Shown here one piece after another: positions 1 through 7,867 of a DNA stretch of 64,000 nucleotides (positions within the stretch are counted from its first letter, which is position 1; each line of letters begins with the position of its first letter). The position numbers and the translations under genes were made by a program. Source of the DNA: Sphingosinicella sp. BN140058 (GTDB taxonomy: Bacteria > Pseudomonadota > Alphaproteobacteria > Sphingomonadales > Sphingomonadaceae); the NCBI RefSeq assembly GCF_004135585.1, contig NZ_CP035501.1, positions 1,971,001 to 2,035,000 on the forward strand. The letters are read 5' to 3'. Below the pieces are notes generated by a model. It was given only the letters and a program-made list of their open reading frames with translations. It searched no databases and was not told the origin of the DNA.

Positions 1-566
1 GCGTGATCGTTACCGAGCTCAACCTTACCGATCTTCACGGCTTCGATCTGATCAAGAAGATCCGCGGTGCCAAGGTCAAGACCCCGATCCTGGTGCTGAG
101 CACCGTCGACAGCACCGATGCCAAGGTTTCCGCCTTCGGGCACGGCGCCGACGACTATGTGGTGAAGCCGTTCCACCGCAGCGAGCTTGCCGCCCGTCTG
201 CGCGCGCTGGTTCGCCGCTCCTCCGGCCATGCCGACCGTAATGTTCGCGTCGGCGGCCTCACCATCGATCTCGACGGCAAGACGGTCGAACTCGACGGCA
301 GCCGCGTCGATCTGACCGCCAAGGAATATGCGGTGCTCGAACTGCTCGCCCTCCGTCAGGGCCGGCCGATCCCGAAGGAGACCTTCCTCGATCACGTCTA
401 TGGCCACATGGACGAGCCGATCAGCAAGGTGATCGACGTCTACATCTGCCGCCTGCGCAAGAAGCTGTCCGTCACCAGCAGCGGCGAGAGCTATATCGGA
501 ACCCTGCGCGGCCGCGGCTATGTGCTGCGCGAGCCAGAGCAGGAGCAGCGCCTCCTCGCCGCCTGA
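1..566 (+). CDS. CtrA-like OmpR-family response regulator, 5' end cut off by window, phosphoacceptor Asp replaced by Glu
   Basis: The frame is open from the left edge, so the first third of the receiver is missing. What remains is the end of a receiver domain (switch Thr in LSTVD, conserved Lys in VVKPFH) and a complete OmpR-type winged helix. The stretch [20 protein letters not shown] and the C-terminal [10 protein letters not shown] match the signature of CtrA, the alphaproteobacterial cell-cycle and flagellar master regulator. The phosphoacceptor strand reads [13 protein letters not shown] where CtrA has LLDLNLPDMSG. Codon 15-17 is GAG, so Glu sits at the position of CtrA Asp51. In Caulobacter the engineered D51E protein mimics the phosphorylated form, so this protein may act without phosphorylation (inference). 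It is probably a CtrA paralogue rather than the essential CtrA. Confidence 0.85.
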   Translation, partial: VIVTELNLTDLHGFDLIKKIRGAKVKTPILVLSTVDSTDAKVSAFGHGADDYVVKPFHRSELAARLRALVRRSSGHADRNVRVGGLTIDLDGKTVELDGSRVDLTAKEYAVLELLALRQGRPIPKETFLDHVYGHMDEPISKVIDVYICRLRKKLSVTSSGESYIGTLRGRGYVLREPEQEQRLLAA

Positions 567-666
567 TCCGTCTTCACACCATTGCCCGCGCCGTCCGGCG
601 CGGGTCGATCCTCGCGATCCGACCGTGCCGCCCTGCGGCCTGTCTCCTCGAAAAGGTATGCTTCCC

Positions 667-2130
667 ATGTTCGATATCGATCCGCGTCCCAATCCCGAGC
701 TTCGTCCGCGCATCTGTGTGATCGGCGTCGGCGGCGCCGGCGGCAATGCCGTCGCCAACATGGTCCGCGGTGGTGTCGAGGGCGTCGACTTCGTGGTCGC
801 CAATACCGACGCCCAGGCGCTGAACGTGTCGCCTGCCGACACCCGTATCCAGCTCGGCCGCGGCGCCACCCAGGGGCTCGGCGCCGGCGCGCAGGCCGAG
901 GTCGGCCGCATCGCCGCCGAAGAATCGATCGAGGAGATCGAGCATGCTCTGGAAGGCGCCCATATGTGCTTCGTCGCCGCGGGCATGGGTGGCGGCACCG
1001 GCACCGGTGCCGCGCCGGTAATCGCCGCCGCCGCCCGCGCCAAGGGCATTCTGACCATCGGAGTCGTCACCAAGCCGTTCGCATTCGAGGGCCGCAAGCG
1101 CAGCCAGGCCGCCGAACAGGGGCTCGAGGCACTGAAGAAGAGCGTCGACACGCTGATCGTCATCCCGAACCAGAATCTGTTTCGCGTCGCGAGCCCGGAC
1201 ACCACCTTCCGCGACGCCTTCCGCATGGCCGACGAAGTGCTGGAACATGGCGTCCGCAGCATCACCGACCTGATCATGATGCCCGGCGTCATCAATCTCG
1301 ATTTCGCCGACATTCGCGCGATCATGTCGTGGATGGGCAAGGCGATGCTCGGCACCGGCGAGGCCAGCGGGCCGCATCGCGCGATCGAAGCCGCGGAAGC
1401 GGCGATCGCCAATCCGCTGCTCGACGGCGCGATCGACGGCGCCAAGGGCCTGATCATCTCGATCACCGGCGGCGACGACATGCGCCTGATGGAGATCGAC
1501 GAGGCCGCCAACCACATCAAGAACGTCGTCGATGCCGACGCCGACATCATCTGGGGTTCCTCCTTCCTGCCCGAGCTCGAAGGACGAATCCGGGTCTCGG
1601 TGGTCGCGACCGGGATCGAATCCGCCGTCGTCCAGAGCGAAGGCAAACCGCACGCGGCAGCCGATGTCCAAGCGCCTGCCGTCAAGTCCTTCGCGCCTTC
1701 GAAATCCGCCCCGCAGCGCCCGGCCGCACCCGCGCCGGTTACGCAGGCCAGTGCGCCCGCGCCGGCACAGCAGGCACCGCAGCCGCCGATCGCCGCCATG
1801 CCCACGACACCGATCGCGCCGCCTGCACCGTTGAATCCGCCCGCTTCTGTATTGGCGCCGCCCGAGCACCGGCCGATCGCGACCGCAGCACCGGCAGCGC
1901 CCGCGATCATCCGCGAGGCGGAAGCGCAGCGCATGTGGGTGACGCCCGGCAAGATCGCCGCTCCGGCATCGCGCCTCGACTCCAAGGACGAGGGCCGCGG
2001 CGCCAGCCTGTTCGAGAGGATGGCCGGCCTCGCCCGCGGCGGCCGCCGGGTCACCGCCGAGCCTGCGGCGACGATCGAGGATCCCTCCGTGTACCGCCGG
2101 CGCCCGCTCGTCCGACATCAGGCGCTCTGA
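667..2130 (+). CDS. FtsZ paralogue (tubulin-like GTPase) with Pro/Ala-rich linker and atypical C-terminal peptide
   Basis: 487 residues. All FtsZ nucleotide and polymerisation elements are visible: [10 protein letters not shown] near residue 20, NTDAQAL, the tubulin signature GGGTGTGA near 107-114, [17 protein letters not shown] and the T7 synergy loop NLDFADIR near 209, so GTPase activity and polymerisation are expected. A linker rich in Pro and Ala (about 335-450) leads to a conserved [13 protein letters not shown] segment. The usual alphaproteobacterial end peptide (D-LEIPAFLRRQ type, binding FtsA and others) is replaced by [14 protein letters not shown]. The ATG at 667 is chosen because AAAAGG at 651-656 lies 10 nt upstream; the ATG at 658 would leave 1 nt. 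It sits between a CtrA-like gene and a kinase gene, not in a dcw cluster, which suggests a second FtsZ. Confidence 0.85.
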   Translation: MFDIDPRPNPELRPRICVIGVGGAGGNAVANMVRGGVEGVDFVVANTDAQALNVSPADTRIQLGRGATQGLGAGAQAEVGRIAAEESIEEIEHALEGAHMCFVAAGMGGGTGTGAAPVIAAAARAKGILTIGVVTKPFAFEGRKRSQAAEQGLEALKKSVDTLIVIPNQNLFRVASPDTTFRDAFRMADEVLEHGVRSITDLIMMPGVINLDFADIRAIMSWMGKAMLGTGEASGPHRAIEAAEAAIANPLLDGAIDGAKGLIISITGGDDMRLMEIDEAANHIKNVVDADADIIWGSSFLPELEGRIRVSVVATGIESAVVQSEGKPHAAADVQAPAVKSFAPSKSAPQRPAAPAPVTQASAPAPAQQAPQPPIAAMPTTPIAPPAPLNPPASVLAPPEHRPIATAAPAAPAIIREAEAQRMWVTPGKIAAPASRLDSKDEGRGASLFERMAGLARGGRRVTAEPAATIEDPSVYRRRPLVRHQAL

Positions 2131-2353
2131 ATCCGATTGACGCTACGTCACTGCGATCAGACAGGTTTCCCGTTCCAACGTGGCACGTCCGAAACGAGGA
2201 ATCTCTGGCACAAGCACTCCCGACCCGCTTAAGGTTGAGCCCAGATTCGCTATGGGCTTGCGGGGGGGCAAGGTGCCATTTTTCGAGAGTGTCGATGCCG
2301 GACGCCGGCTGACAACCGCCTTGCGCGCGCTCCGCGGTGCGCAAGGCGGAATC

Positions 2354-3886
2354 ATGTCTGCCGAGGCGGTGCAGGCGCAAATCTCGACGGCGATCGACGC
2401 GCTCTCGGCGCTGGAACACTCGGCGGAGCAGCGCGACGATCATCTCGCCTTCCTGTGGGAACATAGCCCCCAGATCTGCTGGATCGCGGATCATGAAGAG
2501 CGTGTAATCGGCATCAGCAAGAGCTGGCACGAACTGACAGGCCGGCCGGACGAAGAGGTGCTCGGCACCGGCTGGCGCAATTTCATCCATTCGGACGATT
2601 CCGATCGCTATCTCGACGCGCTGGCGGAAGCCCGGCGCAGCGGCGGTTCGTACGACGTGCGCTTCCGCGGTTTGCGGCAGAACGGCGAGTGGCGCTGGCT
2701 TCGCACCCGGGGCTACACGCGGGTGAACGAGGAGGGGCGCACCGCCTTCATCTACGGCTTCACGGAAGACGTGCACGAGCAGATCAAGGCGGAAACGAAA
2801 CTTCGCAGCGCGATCGAACGCTCCCGCCTCGCCGGCCTGGCAACCAACGACCTCATCTACGACCTCGACATTCCCACCGGCAAGATTTCGTGGAATGCCT
2901 CGATCCGGGATTATTGCAGCGACCCGGCACAGGCGTCGCTCGACTGGTGGGAGGAGACGATCCACCCTGCCGATCGCGCGCAGACGATCGCGAGCCTGGA
3001 CGCTTTCCTGCACTCCGCGGAGGGAGAGCGCTGGCAGGCAGAATACCGGATGCGTCGCCTCGACGGCGCTTACTCGCACGTTTACGAGCGCGGCTATGTC
3101 GTCCGTGGGGCAGATGGCTGCGCAACCCGGATGATCGGCGCGATTACCGATCTGACTCCACGGATCGAGGCGGAAGCGCGGGTGAAGCAATTGCAGTCGG
3201 AGCTGATCCACGTCTCGCGTCTCAGCGCGATGGGGGCGATGGCGGCGACGCTTGCCCATGAACTCAACCAGCCCCTCGCCGCAGCCAACAACTGGATCGG
3301 CGTGGCGCGTGTGCTGGTGCAGCGCGCGCCCGAAATATCAGGGCAGGCCGGAGATGCGCTGGAGGAAGCGCGCGCGTCGATCCAGCGTGCAGGCGAGATC
3401 ATCCGCCGGATCCGGGCGATGCTTTCGCGGGGAGGCGAGAAACGCGAAATCCACGATCTGCGCGACATCGTCGACGAAAGCCTTCGCCTGGCGCTGCTCG
3501 GCTCCGGCGTATCGGGCATCGCCTGCCACAGGAGGCTCGAGAGCGCCCGCGTTCGTGTCGACAGGGTCCAGATCGAGCAGGTGGTTCTGAACCTGGTGCG
3601 GAACGGCATCGAGGCGATGATCGATCGGCCGCGGCGGGAGCTGGTCGTCGCCGTTGCCCCGCGTGAGACCCATGCCGAGGTGCGGATCTCGGACTCGGGC
3701 AAGGGCATCGATCCCGCCTTCGAGAACACATTGTTCACGCCGTTCATGACCAGCAAGGAGGAGGGCCTCGGCGTGGGCCTGTCGATCTCCCGCACCATCG
3801 TCGAGGCGCATGGCGGCAAGATCCGGGCTTTCGCGAACCCGGAGGCGGGAACGACGTTCGCCTTCACTCTGCCGTTGGTCCGGTAG
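2354..3886 (+). CDS. PAS-domain sensor histidine kinase, FixL-like
   Basis: 510 residues, no membrane segment seen, so probably cytoplasmic. There are two PAS regions (about 25-145, with an HSPQICWIAD core, and 150-275) and then a HisKA box in which His302 lies in LAHELNQPLAAA, the FixL-type form. The ATPase domain has VLNLVRNGIEAM (N box), ISDSGKGID (G1) and GLGVGLSISRTIVEAHGG (G2). The start at 2354 has AAGGCGGA immediately upstream; the frame is open further upstream but without a good ribosome site. No cognate LuxR/FixJ-type regulator follows. Its partner is unknown; the CtrA-like protein two genes upstream lacks a phosphorylatable Asp, so it is an unlikely direct target. Confidence 0.85.
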   Translation: MSAEAVQAQISTAIDALSALEHSAEQRDDHLAFLWEHSPQICWIADHEERVIGISKSWHELTGRPDEEVLGTGWRNFIHSDDSDRYLDALAEARRSGGSYDVRFRGLRQNGEWRWLRTRGYTRVNEEGRTAFIYGFTEDVHEQIKAETKLRSAIERSRLAGLATNDLIYDLDIPTGKISWNASIRDYCSDPAQASLDWWEETIHPADRAQTIASLDAFLHSAEGERWQAEYRMRRLDGAYSHVYERGYVVRGADGCATRMIGAITDLTPRIEAEARVKQLQSELIHVSRLSAMGAMAATLAHELNQPLAAANNWIGVARVLVQRAPEISGQAGDALEEARASIQRAGEIIRRIRAMLSRGGEKREIHDLRDIVDESLRLALLGSGVSGIACHRRLESARVRVDRVQIEQVVLNLVRNGIEAMIDRPRRELVVAVAPRETHAEVRISDSGKGIDPAFENTLFTPFMTSKEEGLGVGLSISRTIVEAHGGKIRAFANPEAGTTFAFTLPLVR

Positions 3887-3904
3887 CCGAACGAAACGGC
3901 GTGG

Positions 3905-3920
3905 TAGGTACCACTACCTA
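3905..3920. promoter_or_regulatory. Inverted repeat TAGGTA-CCAC-TACCTA, candidate operator
   Basis: A perfect 6-bp dyad with a 4-nt spacer, 18 nt after the FixL-like kinase stop and about 115 nt before the MFS start. There is no T-run after it and the stem is short, so a protein-binding site is more likely than a terminator. The binding protein is unknown; a FixJ/LuxR-type regulator is one possibility given the upstream kinase. Confidence 0.4.
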
Positions 3921-4033
3921 ACGTGAATCACCGCAATCGAAGCCGTCCGAAGGCGGGACTAGATACGCGCCAGCCCGAGTGACCGCGATCGGCACCGGGC
4001 CTTTCCCCATCCCGCTTGAAGATCCGGATTGCG

Positions 4034-5614
4034 ATGCGCCTTTCCCAAACGCACGGCTCGGTGAGCCCGCAGGAACTCACCCGTGGCGTCAACCGGCTGA
4101 TGGCCGATGCCGCCTTCGCCACCATCGTCGGCACCCTCAATAGCGGCGTTGTGCTGGTCGCTTATGCCCTCTTCCTGGGCGCCTCTCCGACGGTGATCGG
4201 CATTCTCGCCGCAATCCCGTTCCTGTGCCAGCTGCTTCAGGCGCCCGCCATCCTGCTGGTCGAGCGTGCACGCTCGCGGCGGCTGATATCCATCGCCGCT
4301 CTGTTCACGGCGCGCCTTGCCTTGCCGCTGATGGCCGGACTCGCATTTCTGCCGAACAAGAACTTGGCGCTCGCCTTGCTCGTCATCGGCGAAACCGTCC
4401 ACTGCGCCTTCAACTCGGTCGCCGGCTGTTCGTGGAACAGTTGGATCCGCGATCTCGTGCCCTCCGAAACGCTCGGCAAATTCTTCGCCCGCCGCACGGT
4501 GTGGGCGACGCTGCTCGGCGCCGCGGGCACCGCATCGGCAGCCGGTGCGCTGGAGCTTGCAAGCCGGGGCTATGCCGCTGCCGGCACGATCTTCTTCGCG
4601 CTTTACGGTTTCGGCTTCCTGTCGAGCCTGATCAGCACCTGGCAGCTCGCCCAGGTGCCGGAAACCAGCATGGTCCGTCCCGCCCAGCGCCGCAGCCTCA
4701 AGACTCTGCTCGCCAAGCCGCTCAAGGAAGACAATTTCCGCCGGATCATCCGCTTCCTCGCGACGTGGCAGTTCGCAGTCAATTTCGCGCTGCCGTTCTT
4801 CACCGTCTATCTGGTCGAGCAGGCGGGCTATACGGCCGGCTTCGTGCTGGTGCTCAGCATCGTCAGCCAAGTCGCCAATCTCCTGGTGTTGCGCGGCTGG
4901 GGCGAGCTTTCGGATCGCTTCGCCAACAAGACGGTGCTCGCCGTCGCCGCACCGGGATTCATCGCCTGCATCGCGGCCATGGCGCTGGTGCCCGAACTCG
5001 ATGCCGGCGTCCGCTCGGCCTATCTGATCGCGCTCCACATCCTGATGGGCATGGCGTCGGCCGGAGTCGCGCTCGCCTCGAGCGCGATCACGATGAAGGC
5101 GGCGCCGCAGGGAGAGGCGCACGTCTACATGGCGACGAGTTCGCTGATCACATCCGCCGCGGCCGGGATGGCGCCGCTGATCGGCGGCCTGTTTGCGACC
5201 TTCTTCGCGCAGCGCGGCCTCAATCTGGGTCTGACCTGGACGAGCCCCGACGGCGTGGCGCAGGTGGTCGCCTTGTCGTTCAACTGGTGGCAATTCTACT
5301 TCCTGATCTCCGCCGCGATGGGCGTGTTCGCCCTCCTCCGGCTTTCGGCCGTCACCGAGCAGGGCGCCGTGCAGCCGCGCGAGATGATCGTTCACGTCCT
5401 GAACAGCGCCCGCCGGGGCATCCGCAACGCATCGCCGGTCGCCGGCCTGCGGGCCAGCGTCGCCTTCCCGGCCGCTGCGCTGATCGAGGCACGGAGGCGC
5501 GCTCCGCTCCGCGACATGCGCGCGCCGAACCGCAGCCCGTCGCGCACCGCGGGCGCGGTCGCGCGCCGGCTGATCCGCCAGAAACGCGCTGCCGCCAAGC
5601 TCGCCCGCGCCTGA
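4034..5614 (+). CDS. MFS transporter with long basic C-terminal tail
   Basis: About 526 residues with many hydrophobic helices, from ATIVGTLNSGVVLVAYALF to FYLISAAMGVFALLRL; the fold is that of a 12-helix major facilitator. The substrate cannot be told from the sequence. The last 85 or so residues, after the final helix, are rich in Arg, Ala and Ser (ARRRAPLRDMRAPNRSPSR and similar) and would lie in the cytoplasm, which is unusual for MFS permeases. A TTG at 4016 extends the frame by six codons; the ATG at 4034 is preferred, although neither has a clear ribosome site. It is convergent with the porin gene and separated from it by a strong terminator. Confidence 0.75.
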   Translation: MRLSQTHGSVSPQELTRGVNRLMADAAFATIVGTLNSGVVLVAYALFLGASPTVIGILAAIPFLCQLLQAPAILLVERARSRRLISIAALFTARLALPLMAGLAFLPNKNLALALLVIGETVHCAFNSVAGCSWNSWIRDLVPSETLGKFFARRTVWATLLGAAGTASAAGALELASRGYAAAGTIFFALYGFGFLSSLISTWQLAQVPETSMVRPAQRRSLKTLLAKPLKEDNFRRIIRFLATWQFAVNFALPFFTVYLVEQAGYTAGFVLVLSIVSQVANLLVLRGWGELSDRFANKTVLAVAAPGFIACIAAMALVPELDAGVRSAYLIALHILMGMASAGVALASSAITMKAAPQGEAHVYMATSSLITSAAAGMAPLIGGLFATFFAQRGLNLGLTWTSPDGVAQVVALSFNWWQFYFLISAAMGVFALLRLSAVTEQGAVQPREMIVHVLNSARRGIRNASPVAGLRASVAFPAAALIEARRRAPLRDMRAPNRSPSRTAGAVARRLIRQKRAAAKLARA

Positions 5615-5659
5615 TCCGCGGCCGGCGCGGGCTCCGATCCGGCAAGGCCGTACACGCCG

Positions 5660-5692
5660 AAAAGGCGGCGGAGCCAGGCTCCGCCGCCTTTT
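5660..5692. terminator. Bidirectional rho-independent terminator between MFS and porin genes
   Basis: AAAGGCGGCGGAGCC and its reverse complement GGCTCCGCCGCCTTT enclose a very short loop. A-runs and T-runs flank both sides, so it can serve both convergent genes. Confidence 0.85.
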
Positions 5693-5718
5693 CGTTCGCA
5701 CTGCCCGCCGGCGGATGC

Positions 5719-7095
5719 TCAAAAGTCGACGGTGAGATCGAGTCCGCCGTAAACCGTGTCGCCGGTCGCCGGTGCATTCGGCGCATCGCGGAGGAACCTG
5801 CCCTTGGCGAGATAGGCGAAGGCGGTGTCGAGACGCACGACCTTGGGCTTCAGCCAATAGCGGATCCGCGCCTCCGCCTGCGTGCCGGCGTAGCGGCCCG
5901 TCGCCCCGGTGCGATCGCGAACCCCGGTCACGCCGAAGCTGTCGGTGCGCGAATCCAGCCACAGACCGCGGCCCATCAAACCCAGATCGAGGCGCTTGGA
6001 GGGCGCCAGATCGAGGCGCAGGCCGCCGGAAACGACGTTCGCACGGTTGACCGGCCCGTAGAGGCCGACCGGGCCGAAATCGGTGCGGCGGGAGCCGAAC
6101 AGCGGATCGAAGCGGGTGTAGGTGCCGGCGTTCGCGGTATCGCCGCTCGCCTGATCGTAATGAACCGACACGCGCGGCGCCCAGGCACCCGCCAAGCTCT
6201 TGCCCACTTCCGCGTGGACGGTCCAGGCCGAGACATCGAGGTAACGGACGTCGGTCGGCGATTTGGTCGCATGAACCTCGCCGAGCTGATAGGCGCCTTC
6301 CAGATCCCAATCGATCGTCGACGCCTTGGGCGCACGCGAAAAGCGCATGCCGGGGGTGAACAGGTGACGATCGATGGTCGGGCGGTCCTCGGAATCGCGT
6401 TCCCACAGGCGGTAGCCGTAGAATTCGAGGCTGCCGCCGAGCACATTCGCCTTGGTGAAGCTGGCGCCGAAGAATTGGAGATCGGTGGTCTCCGGATCCC
6501 ACTTCACGTGATTATGGCGGATATCGCGGAGCGTGGTGGGCTCGCGCAGATCCGGCATCGCCCAAAAGGCGATCAGGCGATCGCCGCCGGCGCTCTTCCA
6601 GTCGACGTTGATGCCGGTATAGGTCGGCACGCGGTTGCCCGCTCCATAGGAATCGAGCAGGCGCTTCGAACCGATCGCGAGCGTGTAGCGGCCCGCGGTG
6701 ACCAGCCCCTTCGAGCCCTTGCCGAGCTTGCCGTCGAATTCGACGGCGACATAGGCCTGGCCGAGCTCGAGCGGATTGATCTCGGCGGTGCCGACCGAGC
6801 TGTCGTCGGCCTGGCCGTAGCCGCGGGCGTCGATCACCTCGGCGCCGAAGCGCACCGGACCGGCATCGTATTCGGCGAAAAGGGTGCTGCGGAACGATTG
6901 GAAGAAGTCGCTTTCCGCCACTTTGGGGCGGAATTGGCCGTCGATGGCCTCGGTGCGGCTGCGGAAGGTGCCGCGGATCTTCCAATCGTCGCCGGCGCCG
7001 ATCGCGTCCTGGAGCGGACCGGCGTTGGCCGCCGCAGCCTGGCCGAGAAGAAGTGCAGCACCGGAGGCCGCGAGACAGAAGCGCGCAGTGATCAT
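5719..7095 (-). CDS. Outer-membrane porin of the alginate-export (AlgE-like) family
   Basis: 458 residues with a signal peptide (MITARFCLAASGAALLLG, cleavage expected near AANA, residues 22-25). The rest is a beta-barrel pattern with alternating polar and hydrophobic strands, Gly/Asp turns and a C-terminal aromatic (GGLDLTVDF). Segments such as WKIRGTFRSRTEAIDGQF, LELGQAYVAVEF and TAGRYTLAIGSKRLLD resemble the Alginate_exp family, many of which are general anion or small-molecule porins; the substrate is not determined. The ATG at 7095 has GGGAAGA just upstream. A CCTATAATC element lies 31 nt before the start. It follows flaF on the same strand but probably has its own promoter. Confidence 0.75.
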   Translation of the reverse strand: MITARFCLAASGAALLLGQAAAANAGPLQDAIGAGDDWKIRGTFRSRTEAIDGQFRPKVAESDFFQSFRSTLFAEYDAGPVRFGAEVIDARGYGQADDSSVGTAEINPLELGQAYVAVEFDGKLGKGSKGLVTAGRYTLAIGSKRLLDSYGAGNRVPTYTGINVDWKSAGGDRLIAFWAMPDLREPTTLRDIRHNHVKWDPETTDLQFFGASFTKANVLGGSLEFYGYRLWERDSEDRPTIDRHLFTPGMRFSRAPKASTIDWDLEGAYQLGEVHATKSPTDVRYLDVSAWTVHAEVGKSLAGAWAPRVSVHYDQASGDTANAGTYTRFDPLFGSRRTDFGPVGLYGPVNRANVVSGGLRLDLAPSKRLDLGLMGRGLWLDSRTDSFGVTGVRDRTGATGRYAGTQAEARIRYWLKPKVVRLDTAFAYLAKGRFLRDAPNAPATGDTVYGGLDLTVDF

Positions 7096-7125
7096 CTTTG
7101 GTCTTCCCAACTGATGGTTTGACCT

Positions 7126-7136
7126 GATTATAGGAT
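7126..7136 (-). promoter_or_regulatory. CCTATAAT element upstream of the porin gene (candidate -10)
   Basis: On the minus strand the sequence is GATCCTATAATC, 31 nt before the porin ATG. It contains TATAAT and matches the element at 40443-40453 (TGATCCTATAATAG). No TTGACA-like box lies at the expected distance. Confidence 0.45.
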
Positions 7137-7182
7137 CACTGCGCAGTCTTCGTTTTGTAATATACCGTTACTGTGGTTTACC

Positions 7183-7545
7183 TTAGGCAGCCTGCAAGTT
7201 TTCGTTGGCCAAACCATCGATGATGGCACGGTTGACATTGATCAGATCTTCGATGCTGTCGCGGCCTGCGACGACTTCGCTGGTATAGCGATCGACCCAC
7301 AGGGCAATCGAGATAATGCTTGCACGAAGCTCGGTCGGCAGCTTGTTGCCCGGCGCTGCACACAGCGAGGAAAAGGTGCTCCAGGCCTGCCGATTGCGGT
7401 GCAAGGAAGGCACCAGCGCCGCGCCGTTCAGGCCAGCATCGCGGGCGTGGATCATCTCGCCGGTGATCTGGCTCATCAGACGATATTCCTGCGCGCGCGG
7501 GGTCTCCGCAATGGAGCGCACGCGGCGATAGGCGTCGAGCGACAT
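7183..7545 (-). CDS. flaF: Flagellar biosynthesis regulator FlaF
   Basis: 120 residues, the normal FlaF length. MSLDAYRRVRSIAETPRAQE, the central LNRNxxAW-like LHRNRQAWSTF and the acidic C-terminal helix with IEDLINVNRAIIDGL are typical of the family. In Caulobacter FlaF is needed for flagellin synthesis and secretion, working against FlbT; it acts in the cytoplasm. The ATG at 7545 has GAGGAG 7 nt upstream. No flagellin or flbT gene is adjacent, which differs from many alphaproteobacteria. A CCTATGATGG element lies 26 nt upstream. Confidence 0.85.
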   Translation of the reverse strand: MSLDAYRRVRSIAETPRAQEYRLMSQITGEMIHARDAGLNGAALVPSLHRNRQAWSTFSSLCAAPGNKLPTELRASIISIALWVDRYTSEVVAGRDSIEDLINVNRAIIDGLANENLQAA

Positions 7546-7571
7546 TGAATACTCCTCGGGTCGTTTCCCCC

Positions 7572-7585
7572 CCATCATAGGATGG
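7572..7585 (-). promoter_or_regulatory. CCATCCTATGATGG element upstream of flaF
   Basis: The 14-mer is partly palindromic (CCATC/GATGG arms). On the minus strand it places CCTATGATGGGGG 26 nt before the flaF start. Nearly the same string, CCTATGATGGGGG, lies upstream of fliN. Confidence 0.45.
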
Positions 7586-7591
7586 TCCCGG

Positions 7592-7620
7592 GTGCCGGCG
7601 GCGGCGCCCGGCACTTTTTT
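7592..7620 (+). terminator. Terminator-like hairpin followed by T6 inside the flaF-motA spacer
   Basis: GTGCCGG (7592-7598) pairs with CCGGCAC (7608-7614), followed by TTTTTT at 7615-7620. No plus-strand gene ends here, so it may stop antisense or upstream read-through, or insulate motA. Its role is not known. Confidence 0.45.
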
Positions 7621-7648
7621 CCGACCGCCCCGGTCCTCCCGCCCGGCG

Positions 7649-7660
7649 CCTATAATGGGA
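7649..7660 (+). promoter_or_regulatory. CCTATAATGGGA element, candidate -10
   Basis: It contains TATAAT and lies about 210 nt before motA. A second related box, CTCTATAAAG, lies at 7828-7836, 31 nt before the motA ATG, so there may be two start sites. Confidence 0.4.
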
Positions 7661-7867
7661 CCAACCATGCCGCGTCCGGGACGAGACCGTGGATCGGGAG
7701 CGCTCGACGCGGTGCCGGCGGCGTCCGGAACCTACGGGGAATCCCGGGTCGGAGCGCCATCGCACGAGAGCGGCGCGGCCCAACGGAAGATTTCCGGTCC
7801 GCGGCGAACCCGCGGCCGCTGTCCCCCTCTATAAAGTAATGCAGTCAAGCTCCTGATCGGATCTTCA

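Larger units (their letters stand above)
7546..7867. other. flaF-motA intergenic region, no gene
   Basis: This 322-bp divergent region carries no convincing coding frame. It holds the flaF element (7572-7585), a GTGCCGG/CCGGCAC hairpin followed by six T (7592-7620), a CCTATAATGGGA element (7649-7660), and a CTCTATAAAG element (7828-7836) 31 nt before motA. Confidence 0.6.

Noticed and set aside
574..2118. Long open frame antisense to the ftsZ-like gene
   Set aside because: Its translation is rich in Arg, Asp and Gly with no family motif; it is the expected effect of high GC at third positions of the real gene.
2130..2353. Sigma-54 promoter (TGGCAC near 2180 and 2206) upstream of the kinase gene
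   Set aside because: TGGCAC is present but the TTGC part is missing at the required distance.
3959..6502. 847-codon open frame on the minus strand across the MFS gene and porin 3' part
   Set aside because: It spans two real genes with clear protein signatures and reads as low-complexity Arg/Gly-rich sequence.
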